Shown here: positions 16,745 to 24,324 of the stretch, piece after piece
How positions within the stretch are numbered: the stretch's first letter is position 1
Layout of the letters: the number at the start of each line of letters is the position of its first letter
NCBI GenBank assembly: GCA_026692905.1
Contig: JAPLNL010000038.1
Span: 1-64,000 of the forward strand
Source: Planctomycetota bacterium
GTDB taxonomy: Bacteria > Planctomycetota > Planctomycetia > Pirellulales > Pirellulaceae
Reading direction: 5' to 3'
DNA length: 64,000 bases
The notes under the pieces: model-generated
The model's input: the letters and a program-made list of their open reading frames with translations, nothing else
Told to the model about the DNA's origin: nothing
The model's database searches: none
Program-made: the position numbers and the translations under genes

Positions 16745-18256
16745 TTATTCCGGGAGCGGCTTGCCTTTCGTTTCTGGCAAGAACCAAACAGCTACCAGTC
16801 CGAGCAAGAAGACAACGCTCATGTACGTGCAAGCATCTCGAAACGCATCCAGTTTCATTTCATTGCCAATCGCCTGTTGAGCGAGAGCGGCTGCTTTGTC
16901 CGCCAAGGCAGCTGTCTTATCGGCTAGCGTTGCAGCGTTCTCGGCTTGCAGTGTTGCCTGCTTAATTGCTTCGGAGGCCTTCGAGGCAATCGAATTCCCT
17001 TCTGCGGCGAGTGATTCTTGTAGCTTTCCAAGTGTGATTGGTCCGGTCGCTGCGATAAAACGCCCAGCGTTGTAACAGAAACTCGTGCCGGTGCTTCGCA
17101 AACTAATGGGAAACAGCTCGGGCAGGTAGATAGCAAACCCCGCAAAGAGTGCCAAGTGAAAGAAGCCCATCACGGAGCTCATCCAAATGTGACCGATGCC
17201 ATTGAAAAGCTGGAAGTAGCCAATCGTTGCCAGCATCGCCGCGATGAAGGCAACAGTAAATGAAATTCTGCGTCCTAAACCTTGTGCGAAATAAGAGAAG
17301 GTCAACATTCCAAAGAATGCGCCGGCATTTTGGCAAATCATGTTAATCGACACCCAAAACTTGGCGTATCCATCGATCTGGCTTGGGTCAACACCGTCTG
17401 CGGCAAGGTTTCGCTTGATGACGTCGCGAACGAGTTCAGGGCTGAAGAAGCCGATGCCCCAGATACCGATCACTCCAGCCACACACAGCATCATTCCGAA
17501 AATGGAATGACGCAACCAGCGAGGATCGCTGAACAGACTTTTGTACGAGCCAAACTTGACTCCAGTTACTTTCCCCTCTTGTCTTGCTTTCGTCCAAGCC
17601 TCGGGTTCTTTCAGCTTAATTTGAAGAAACACACATAGGAATGCAGGGAGAGCGCCAACAACAAACATAACCTTCCAAAAATTCGAACCATCAAGATACT
17701 TCCAGGCAATCAATTGCCCGAGCAGCATACCGACCAATCCAGCGGTGATGTTTCCAACGGCGGATAAAGCTTGAAGCATCCCCAAGGCCCCCGCTCGGCT
17801 TCGAGCCGGCAAACTATCTGCGACCAACGCCACCGCCAGTCCGAATACACCGCCGACACCGAGTCCCGTCAAGAAACGAAAGATCGCAAAGTCGATCCAA
17901 CCCCGAGACAACGCAGAGAGACCAGTGCAAATGGAGTAAATGAGGACCGTCAGCGTCAACGTCTTCGCGCGACCGATTCGATCCCCAACCGAACCAAAGA
18001 TGAGTCCGCCAGTTGCCCAACCGATCATGAAGATGGAGGTCGCAAATCCGCCATACTTCTTGACAACTGTGGTGGCGACTGCCAAGCCATCCGCATCTTT
18101 AGGAAGCAAATTGGAAAGGGCGTTTTCTCGCGAAAGAATAAATATCTGTTGATCTAAGCAATCGAACAGCCAAGCAAGCGAGGCGGCAATAAAAACAAAC
18201 CAATGATATCGGGTTAGCCCATGCCACCACATTTTGTTGGATTCGTTATCGGACAT
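16745..18256 (-). CDS. MFS transporter, sugar/acid symporter type, with an Ala-rich coiled-coil insert
   Basis: A twelve-helix major facilitator protein. Family signatures are visible: DCLDQQIF in helix 1, GGLIFGSVGDRIGRAKTL at the loop 2-3 motif, and RFLTGLGVGGVFG in helix 4-5. Between the last two helices (about 417-467) sits an insertion rich in Ala, Lys and Glu with a heptad-like repeat (TLADKTAALADKAAALAQQA) that a plain MFS protein lacks. The ATG at 18256 is preferred to the GTG at 18265, though neither has a good ribosome site. It heads a two-gene unit with the sulfatase. The cargo is unknown; the resemblance is to sialic acid, aromatic acid and sugar carriers. Confidence 0.85.
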   Translation of the reverse strand: MSDNESNKMWWHGLTRYHWFVFIAASLAWLFDCLDQQIFILSRENALSNLLPKDADGLAVATTVVKKYGGFATSIFMIGWATGGLIFGSVGDRIGRAKTLTLTVLIYSICTGLSALSRGWIDFAIFRFLTGLGVGGVFGLAVALVADSLPARSRAGALGMLQALSAVGNITAGLVGMLLGQLIAWKYLDGSNFWKVMFVVGALPAFLCVFLQIKLKEPEAWTKARQEGKVTGVKFGSYKSLFSDPRWLRHSIFGMMLCVAGVIGIWGIGFFSPELVRDVIKRNLAADGVDPSQIDGYAKFWVSINMICQNAGAFFGMLTFSYFAQGLGRRISFTVAFIAAMLATIGYFQLFNGIGHIWMSSVMGFFHLALFAGFAIYLPELFPISLRSTGTSFCYNAGRFIAATGPITLGKLQESLAAEGNSIASKASEAIKQATLQAENAATLADKTAALADKAAALAQQAIGNEMKLDAFRDACTYMSVVFLLGLVAVWFLPETKGKPLPE

Positions 18257-18797
18257 CGCTGACACTCTAAATTCGGAGGGATGAAAAGGGAACTGGCGGG
18301 TTTCTCGAACTGTCGCTCAAAGAAGCAAAGCTTTGGATGAAAATTCGTTTAATAGTCAGCCGAAGACATACTTCCAACCGTGCCGAGTGCGCGTTCGGCT
18401 GACTGTGAAACATCACTGCCTTGAATCATGATTGCATTGAGGCTCCACATCATAACCAAAAAAAGTCACCGGATGAGTCGCACAAGACCACGAAAAGCCA
18501 AAACCGGCCCCTTCCGCCTGATTCGTCGGAATCGGTCACATCGCAATGGAGGAAGTGGCCTCTGGAGAGTATGATGATGGGTACTGTCCGATTGCACTTC
18601 GTACTTTTTTCCACCAGCAAACCTCTAGAGTCGCAATCGCTTCGCGTGTCGCCGCTTTGGGCAAGCCCAACGTCAATGGCCCTCGGACCGCGAATACCAA
18701 CGATTTTGAACGGGGCCGCTGTCCATGAATGTGCGATCCCTGATGGAATCCCAATCTACTATCCCGTCTTCTTCCCAGTTCGCTCCATTGCTAATCC
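18257..18797. other. Non-coding stretch with one inverted repeat
   Basis: About 540 bases between the divergent MFS and gamma carbonic anhydrase genes. AGTCAGCCGAA (18354-18364) and TTCGGCTGACT (18394-18404) form a perfect 11-base inverted pair. AGTCAGCCGTAGGCG at 41302-41316 is a related half. Open frames exist here on both strands (e.g. 18421-18801 plus), but none has family motifs or a ribosome site, so I call no gene. Confidence 0.5.
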
Positions 18798-19304
18798 ATG
18801 AGCACAAGATACCAACCCGAACTCATCGCCGACGATTGCTTCATTGCAAAAAACGCAACCTTGCGGGGGCAAATCACGATCGGCTCCGAGTCATGTGTCC
18901 TGTTTGGCGCGGTGATACGAGGCGATTGCGTTGGGGTGCAAATCGGGTCACAGTCCAATATTCAAGACCTTTGCTGTTTGCATGGCGATCCTGGGTTTCC
19001 ATGCAACATTGGCGATCGTGTGACCGTGGGGCATGGCGCAGTCATCCATGGAGCAACGGTCGAGAATGATTGTTTGATCGGAATTAGAGCTGTCATCCTC
19101 AACGGTGCCGTCATCGGGACCGGGTCCATTATTGCTGCCGGCGCACTCGTTCCGGAGGGCAAGGTGATTCCGCCCAATTCGTTGGTCATGGGAGTACCAG
19201 GAAAAGTGGTTCGTGAAACCAACGCTGTCGATGCGGAGATGATCCAGCATGGATGGAAACACTACGTCGAAACAAGTCAACAATACAAAGCAACTGAGTC
19301 ATGA
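18798..19304 (+). CDS. Gamma-class carbonic anhydrase family protein
   Basis: Left-handed beta-helix protein (168 aa) built of hexapeptide repeats (e.g. ATLRGQITIG, HGATVENDCLIG). The three metal-ligand histidines of the gamma class are present at His62 (CLHGDPG), His79 (GHG) and His84 (IHG); the last two keep the five-residue spacing of Cam-type enzymes. Members hydrate CO2 or act as uncharacterised trimeric acyl-carrier-like proteins (YrdA/PaaY type), so true carbonic anhydrase activity is likely but not certain. The stop overlaps the next start by four bases (ATGA), so the methyltransferase is co-translated. Confidence 0.85.
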   Translation: MSTRYQPELIADDCFIAKNATLRGQITIGSESCVLFGAVIRGDCVGVQIGSQSNIQDLCCLHGDPGFPCNIGDRVTVGHGAVIHGATVENDCLIGIRAVILNGAVIGTGSIIAAGALVPEGKVIPPNSLVMGVPGKVVRETNAVDAEMIQHGWKHYVETSQQYKATES

Positions 19305-20134
19305 GCAAACGACACGAAAACAATTCTGCACCCACCGAGCTGATCGCGGGTGATATCGAGTACGAAATGGGAATCCCTATCCCAGGCGTTATTCTCGAAA
19401 AAGACAAATGGGTCCAAACAGCAATCAAAAAACTTCCCGAGAATTCGGCTCTCGATTTCAAAGCGATCTTTGGGAGAACGGCGCCCGTAGCGATCGATAT
19501 CGGATGCGGCAACGGTCGCTTTGCGATTTCATCGGCCGTTAGGCGCCCGGATTGGGATCACGTTGCTTTTGATATTTTGCCTGCAGTGATTCGTTATGGA
19601 ACTCGGCGCGGTAATCAGCGTGGCCTCAGCAATTTGCGTTTTGCCGTTTGCGATGGATGGCGATTTCTCGAGTCGTATTTGACTCCGGAATCGGTCCAAG
19701 AAATTCACATTTATCATCCGCAGCCGTTCGCTGATCGGACGCAATCGAGCCGACGCATGTTGACACCAGACTTCCTTGGCCTCATGCATCGTTGCTTGAA
19801 GCCGGAGGGACAAGTGTTCTTGCAATCGGATCAACGAGACTACTGGGACTATATATGTGGAATTATGGGCCGAGTCTTTGAGTGGGAAGAAGTGAAAGGG
19901 CGTTGGCCGGAAGACGAACATGGCCGATCGCGACGCGAAGTGCTGTCGATCGAACAGGGCTTGCCAATTTTCCGCGGCATGGGCAAAAAAAAGGCCGATT
20001 TGACCGACGAAGATCTGAACACGTTGCTTGCTGATCTGCCTCAGCCCAAGTTTCGAGTCGAGGGCGCCGGGGACTCCGGGGGTCACAAGCGATCTCCGTG
20101 GAAGCCCATGCGCAGAGATCGCAATCGTCGCTAA
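19301..20134 (+). CDS. TrmB-like SAM-dependent methyltransferase
   Basis: The Rossmann methyltransferase core is clear: AIDIGCGNGRFAISSA at about 65-79 binds SAM. The layout (HVAFDIL, NLRFAVCDG, a conserved catalytic loop, then PEGQVFLQSDQ) is that of tRNA (guanine-N7) methyltransferase TrmB. In TrmB the loop is normally a DPWPK motif followed by a basic KRR cluster. Here the equivalent is IYHPQPFADRTQSSRRM at about 137-152, so the Asp and Trp are replaced. It may be a divergent planctomycete TrmB or a paralogue with another substrate. The C-terminus is extended and basic (KRSPWKPMRRDRNRR), as for an RNA-binding tail. Confidence 0.7.
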   Translation: MSKRHENNSAPTELIAGDIEYEMGIPIPGVILEKDKWVQTAIKKLPENSALDFKAIFGRTAPVAIDIGCGNGRFAISSAVRRPDWDHVAFDILPAVIRYGTRRGNQRGLSNLRFAVCDGWRFLESYLTPESVQEIHIYHPQPFADRTQSSRRMLTPDFLGLMHRCLKPEGQVFLQSDQRDYWDYICGIMGRVFEWEEVKGRWPEDEHGRSRREVLSIEQGLPIFRGMGKKKADLTDEDLNTLLADLPQPKFRVEGAGDSGGHKRSPWKPMRRDRNRR

Positions 20135-20181
20135 AATGACGAAGTTGTCATAGACCTTTCCTCCAACAAGAGAACTCTCCC

Positions 20182-21483
20182 ATGCGAATCTATTTTCTTC
20201 TGGCCTGTTTGGCGTGCGTTTTTTCCATGCAATCAAAATGCTTGGGGCAAGAGAAACAGGCACCCGCAAAGACAGAGAAATCGCCGCTTGATCTACCGAC
20301 AGCAGACGGTCAACCTGGCGTTGGACCGCTTCGTCAAGCCGATTGGTTTCGCATCCTGTGGAACTCCAAGCGTAAGGAATGGTCCACTGCGACCGAAAAG
20401 GACCAAGGGGCATTGGTTTTTCTAGGAGACTCGATCACGCAGGGATGGCCTAAACTGGAAAACTATTTTCCGGGTGTCAAGGTTGCGAATCGAGGCATCA
20501 GCGGTGATACGACACGAGGGATGTTGATTCGCCTGAAGGAAGATGTCTTGGCCCTAAAGCCAGCCGGGGTCGTCATGTTGATGGGAACGAATGACCTGGA
20601 GGAATTGGCCGAGCCTGCAACGATCGCTGCCAATGTTGCATCGATCATTCGTGCCCTGAAATCGCACAACAGCAAGATGCCAATTATCCTTTGTCAGATT
20701 TTCCCAAGCTCGGAATCAAAAACCCGTCCGACAGCTAAGATTCAAGCGACGAACAAGTTGCTGCTGGAATCCGTGAAAGGGGATTCTCAGATCACAGTCT
20801 TGGACACCTTCAAACTCTATGCCAACGAAGCTGGCGACGCAAAGCTTGAGGAGTTTCCAGACCTGCTCCATCTGAATCAAATTGGATACGACAAGTGGGC
20901 TGCATCGCTTCGACCTGTACTTGCTACGCTCGGATTCGTGGAAACGCAAGACGACATGTTTGAGGTCGAAGCTGGCTTCACCAGCCTGTTTAACGGAAGA
21001 GACTTAACCGGATGGAGCTTTCGTTCAAAGGACATGAAGCCTATGCCAGGCTCGTTGGATGGGAAGGCAAAGTCGGAGGACGGCCGCTATGTCGCTCTTC
21101 ATGGAAGATTGGTTGTCACCACACCCGCCGAGGGTAGCCGAATTCAGCAGCTATGGACAACGAACGAGTTTCCGTCGAACTTCGTGTTGAAGCTAGAGTT
21201 TCGGGCGACGCCGAATGCCGACAGCGGAGTCTTTATTCGAACGCCTCAGCTTCAATGCCGCGACTATCCGCTGGCCGGGCCATACAAAAGCCTCAAGAGC
21301 TACCGCCCCCAAGATTGGAACGAATTGGTGGTGAAAGTCGAAGGGGGAAAAGCACTTTGCACCTGCAACGGTGAAATCCTGGAGGCGGAAATGAGCGTGC
21401 CAGCGACTGGACCGATCGGACTGGAGGGGGATCGCGGTCAAATGGAGTACCGTCGAATCCGATTGCAAGAACTAAAACCATAG
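20182..21483 (+). CDS. GDSL/SGNH hydrolase fused to a DUF1080 (3-keto-disaccharide hydrolase-like) domain
   Basis: An exported two-domain protein. A signal peptide (MRIYFLLACLACVFSMQSKC) may be lipoprotein-like. Residues 75-250 form an SGNH esterase: block I LGDSITQGWP with nucleophile Ser84, block III MGTNDLEE, and the Asp-His pair in DLLHLNQIGY. Residues 260-433 form a DUF1080 (LamG-like jelly roll) domain starting SLFNGRDLTGWSF and ending with GPIGLEGDRGQMEYRRIRL. DUF1080 members bind or cleave sugar chains. The pairing suggests deacetylation plus cleavage or binding of a polysaccharide outside the cytoplasm. Start and stop are clean, and no neighbour is close enough for an operon. Confidence 0.85.
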   Translation: MRIYFLLACLACVFSMQSKCLGQEKQAPAKTEKSPLDLPTADGQPGVGPLRQADWFRILWNSKRKEWSTATEKDQGALVFLGDSITQGWPKLENYFPGVKVANRGISGDTTRGMLIRLKEDVLALKPAGVVMLMGTNDLEELAEPATIAANVASIIRALKSHNSKMPIILCQIFPSSESKTRPTAKIQATNKLLLESVKGDSQITVLDTFKLYANEAGDAKLEEFPDLLHLNQIGYDKWAASLRPVLATLGFVETQDDMFEVEAGFTSLFNGRDLTGWSFRSKDMKPMPGSLDGKAKSEDGRYVALHGRLVVTTPAEGSRIQQLWTTNEFPSNFVLKLEFRATPNADSGVFIRTPQLQCRDYPLAGPYKSLKSYRPQDWNELVVKVEGGKALCTCNGEILEAEMSVPATGPIGLEGDRGQMEYRRIRLQELKP

Positions 21484-21874
21484 GGACATTGCTCTCCCCC
21501 TTTGGACATTGGCTGTTGCGTCTGTATCCCGAGGATCGCAGCAAGAGTTTTTTGAGACGACGATCAAGTTTAAGACTACGCATCATTAAGTTGCAATAAA
21601 CTTACTTTTATGGGCCCTTTCGTACCGCTTCCTTTAAAATGAGAAGTGAATAGAGTTTCAGGAGCTAGTACCCCACCCGTTTGGATGGTTAAAAAATCAC
21701 GCTTTTTTGGCGATTTATCACGCAAAGCTCAACTTTTTCCACTTGGATTCCATCTGAGCTGTAGTACTATTCAACTTGAGGGAGAGTCTAGCCAGCTTTT
21801 TCGGTTTTCATTGGTATGAAAACACTTGACCTAGTATTTCATGTTTAAGGTATGCGTACAGGAGATTCGAGCAA
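21484..21874. other. Intergenic region upstream of the FixJ-like regulator
   Basis: About 390 AT-rich bases. TTGACC at 21826-21831 could be a -35 box, but no well-spaced -10 is visible. AGGAG lies about ten bases before the regulator's ATG. No repeat or open frame of note. Confidence 0.3.
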
Positions 21875-22495
21875 ATGACCGCCCCTACCGTTTTTGTTAT
21901 CGATGATGATGAAGGATCTCGAAATTCCATCGAATGTCTATTCAATGTGCATGGAATTAGTTGCACGACGTTTGAATCGGCCCAAAAGTTTCTAGAGGGA
22001 AGAACCGAACAGCCCCTTGGCTGCATCGTAACCGACTTGAATATGCCCGGGATGACAGGTTTGGAGCTCTATCAAAAGACCCGCGAATTGGGTTGGACAG
22101 TTCCGACGATCATTGTAACCGCATTTGGTGAAGTGGGCTCCTGTGTGCGAGCCCTTAAGTCAGGCATTCTCGACTATCTTGAGAAACCCGTTCCAACTGA
22201 GGCTTTGATTACTCGCGTCAAAGAATGTTTGGCGGCGAGCCAGCAGGCTTATGAGTTGGAGTTGGCCAGCCAGGAAGCCAAAAAGAAGCTTAAGAAACTT
22301 ACCAACAAAGAGAACGAAGTCCTTGAACTGTTGGTTGCTGGAAACTCGATGAAAAACATCGCTGCGGAGTTTGGGACTAGTTTTCAAGCTGTATCCCGTC
22401 ACAGACAGCGAATCCTTGAAAAGATCGGTGTCGAGGGTGATGTATCGCTAGCTCGTTGGGTCTTGGATCATCGTCGTCTCTCTGTCGCGAAGTAG
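21875..22495 (+). CDS. FixJ/NarL-like two-component response regulator
   Basis: A receiver domain (1-120) with acidic pocket Asp10-Asp12, phospho-acceptor Asp54 (VTDLNMPGM) and Lys104 (YLEKPV) is followed by a LuxR-type helix-turn-helix (about 140-200, LTNKENEVLELLVAGNSMKNIAAEFGTS). The architecture and the EKPV loop are those of FixJ. No partner kinase gene is adjacent, so it is an orphan here. The target genes are unknown; the nearest downstream unit is the secretin-like gene. A terminator follows at 22591. Confidence 0.9.
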   Translation: MTAPTVFVIDDDEGSRNSIECLFNVHGISCTTFESAQKFLEGRTEQPLGCIVTDLNMPGMTGLELYQKTRELGWTVPTIIVTAFGEVGSCVRALKSGILDYLEKPVPTEALITRVKECLAASQQAYELELASQEAKKKLKKLTNKENEVLELLVAGNSMKNIAAEFGTSFQAVSRHRQRILEKIGVEGDVSLARWVLDHRRLSVAK

Positions 22496-22590
22496 TTTGA
22501 ATCAAAGTCAAGGCTTGAGAGAGTCTTGAGCCAAGCGAGAATGGTCTCCGATAGCAGGCTAAAGCCGGTACACCCGAGCATGCCCCAATC

Positions 22591-22619
22591 CACCCTCCTC
22601 ACGGAGGGTGATTTTCTTT
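22591..22619 (+). terminator. Rho-independent terminator after the FixJ-like gene
   Basis: A perfect eight-base stem (CACCCTCC / GGAGGGTG) with a four-base loop TCAC is followed by ATTTTCTTT. It lies about 95 bases after the regulator's stop codon. Confidence 0.75.
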
Positions 22620-22737
22620 ACTCCCTGCGTTCCTCGAAATGTCAGCATTCAAACTGGGCTTGGCGTTCAGCGTGAATTTTCGTATTGACCAAGGTCGGTT
22701 TTTTGATGCAGGGTCGCTTTCTAGAACGAATTGAGCC

Positions 22738-24024
22738 ATGAACTCAAACGCTATTCGCCAATTCTCCCTCTCGGTGGTTTGCGGGCTCATCGCGGGCCAA
22801 ATTGTGATGGCCCAAGCACCCACTGGGCCTGTGCCAGTGGCTCAGAATGGAGCTGTACCCGGTGCTTCGGGGCCGAGTGCCTCTGGAGGTCCACCTTCGG
22901 TTCCGTCGATCGAAAGTATGGCGGCCCAAGCTGCAAGCAGCGGACGGAACAACGCCCCCCGTTCCATCGGTCGAATGGATTTGCCAACCGCAAATGGTCA
23001 GCAATGGGTTGAATACGATATTCGGCCCTACACCCAGAACATGAAAAATGTCGAGCGGCCGCAGCAAGTCATCATTGACTGGATCATCCGAGAGACCGGT
23101 TCGGACGTTTGGTTCAATGAACCGATGGGAATCCTGAACGCGGATCGAAACACGCTACGGGTCTACCATAACGAAGCCATGCAGAAAAAGGTCTCGCAGA
23201 TTTACGAGAAATTCGTGAATGGCCTAACAGAGCCGCAAGTCTATGGCATCCGCCTAATTACCGTGGGCAATCCAAATTGGCGAACGAAGTCCACGGGATT
23301 GATGCGCTCAGTCGCTGTGGAAACACCAGGCGTACAAGCTTGGCTGATGCCAAAAGAAAATTCGGCCATCTTGATGGCTCATCTCCGAACTCGCAACGAT
23401 GTCCGTGAAGTGCAAGCTGTCGACATCTCGATGGTCAACGGTCAGTCGCAAAAGCTAGAGCAGCTCCGCTCACGAAACTACCTTCGGGAATATCAGCAAA
23501 ACAAGACGGCAACTTGGCCACCCTACACGCCGGTCTCCGATGAAATTCTGGAAGGCTACAAGCTGCAAGTCAGCCCACTCATGAGCCTAGACGGTAGAAC
23601 TGTTGACTTGATGCTCAAGTGCGAGATAGATCAAGTCGAGAGGCTCAACAACGTGCCGATCGAATTGCAAATGCCCCTGAGCCAACCTCAATCGGTTCAA
23701 ATCGACGTCCCACAGGTTGTTTCGTGGCGTCTTCATGAGAGATTTCAGTGGCCCTCGGACCAAGTCCTTCTGCTTTCTTGTGGCGTCGTCGCGGCCCCGG
23801 TCGGCCAAGTGAACAATACTTTGCTTAGCGGCAATCCTCCAACCTTGTTCGGATTAAGCAAAATCTTGCCCTCGCCAACTGGACAGCGAACAGATGCATT
23901 ATTTTTGATTGAGTACCGCGGGCCTGCGTCCACTCAGTTAGGCCAGCCCATGGTCGCACCGACAGGACCCAATACGCCGACGACTAGCAGTGCAGCCGCC
24001 AACGTCTCCCGCGGCAGATACTAA
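22738..24024 (+). CDS. Secreted secretin-like protein (possible outer-membrane or periplasmic part of the pseudopilus machine)
   Basis: A signal peptide (about 1-26, ending VMAQ) precedes a Pro/Gly/Ala-rich linker. Residues 100-170 resemble the N-terminal domains of secretins (VIIDWIIRETGSDVWF, NTLRVYHNEAMQKKVSQIYE). Residues 270-370 resemble the start of the secretin core, with GYKLQVSPLMSLDGRTVDLM and DQVLLLSCGVV matching the strand pattern GxxLxVxPxIxxDGxVxLxI and the later GGL turn. The chain is shorter than a full secretin (428 aa) and the membrane-crossing region is not obvious, so it may be a periplasmic relative. The next genes encode pseudopilus parts, which supports a link. The N-terminal ATG is the only start giving a signal peptide. 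Confidence 0.55.
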   Translation: MNSNAIRQFSLSVVCGLIAGQIVMAQAPTGPVPVAQNGAVPGASGPSASGGPPSVPSIESMAAQAASSGRNNAPRSIGRMDLPTANGQQWVEYDIRPYTQNMKNVERPQQVIIDWIIRETGSDVWFNEPMGILNADRNTLRVYHNEAMQKKVSQIYEKFVNGLTEPQVYGIRLITVGNPNWRTKSTGLMRSVAVETPGVQAWLMPKENSAILMAHLRTRNDVREVQAVDISMVNGQSQKLEQLRSRNYLREYQQNKTATWPPYTPVSDEILEGYKLQVSPLMSLDGRTVDLMLKCEIDQVERLNNVPIELQMPLSQPQSVQIDVPQVVSWRLHERFQWPSDQVLLLSCGVVAAPVGQVNNTLLSGNPPTLFGLSKILPSPTGQRTDALFLIEYRGPASTQLGQPMVAPTGPNTPTTSSAAANVSRGRY

Positions 24025-24039
24025 ACACTTGCCGCGTAT

Positions 24040-24125
24040 CTTACCGGTTAATTAGCCGGTGGGCGTTAGCACCGGTTTCCAAGATCGCTCGACATTCGTC
24101 GAGAACCGCGGCTAGCGTCGTGCGG
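24040..24125. repeat. Family A palindromic repeat, copy 2
   Basis: GGGCGTTAGCACCGGTT (24061-24077) pairs imperfectly with AACCGCGGCTAGCG (24104-24117) around the inner hairpin CTCGAC-ATTC-GTCGAG (24088-24103). The left flank TTAATTAGCCGGTGGGC matches the reversed right flank of copy 1. It fills most of the 300-base gap before the GspF gene. Confidence 0.75.
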
Positions 24126-24243
24126 CTACTTTGTTCATTTCACTCAAAGATTCGAACCGACGAGCTTAGTACTAATCTCTTCAAATCATGTTACAATACC
24201 CTCTTCCTGGAGATGACATGCGATTCCGCGCAAAGGAAAAAGC

Positions 24244-24271
24244 TTGACAACTTTTTGCCCCAAAATAGGGT
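24244..24271 (+). promoter_or_regulatory. Weak candidate promoter for the pseudopilin operon
   Basis: A perfect -35 box TTGACA (24244-24249) lies about 80 bases before the GspF ATG. The best-placed -10, TAGGGT at 24266-24271, matches only half of the consensus with a 16-base spacer. TACAAT at 24192-24197 is a better -10 but has no -35 partner. Confidence 0.3.
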
Positions 24272-24324
24272 TTCGACAACATCCAAATTGGGCTTAGCGC
24301 TAAAACGCTCAACTTCCACTCAAT

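Noticed and set aside
18421-18801. Plus-strand frame of 126 codons before the gamma carbonic anhydrase gene
   Set aside because: No motif, no ribosome site, and competing frames on the other strand. Composition looks non-coding.
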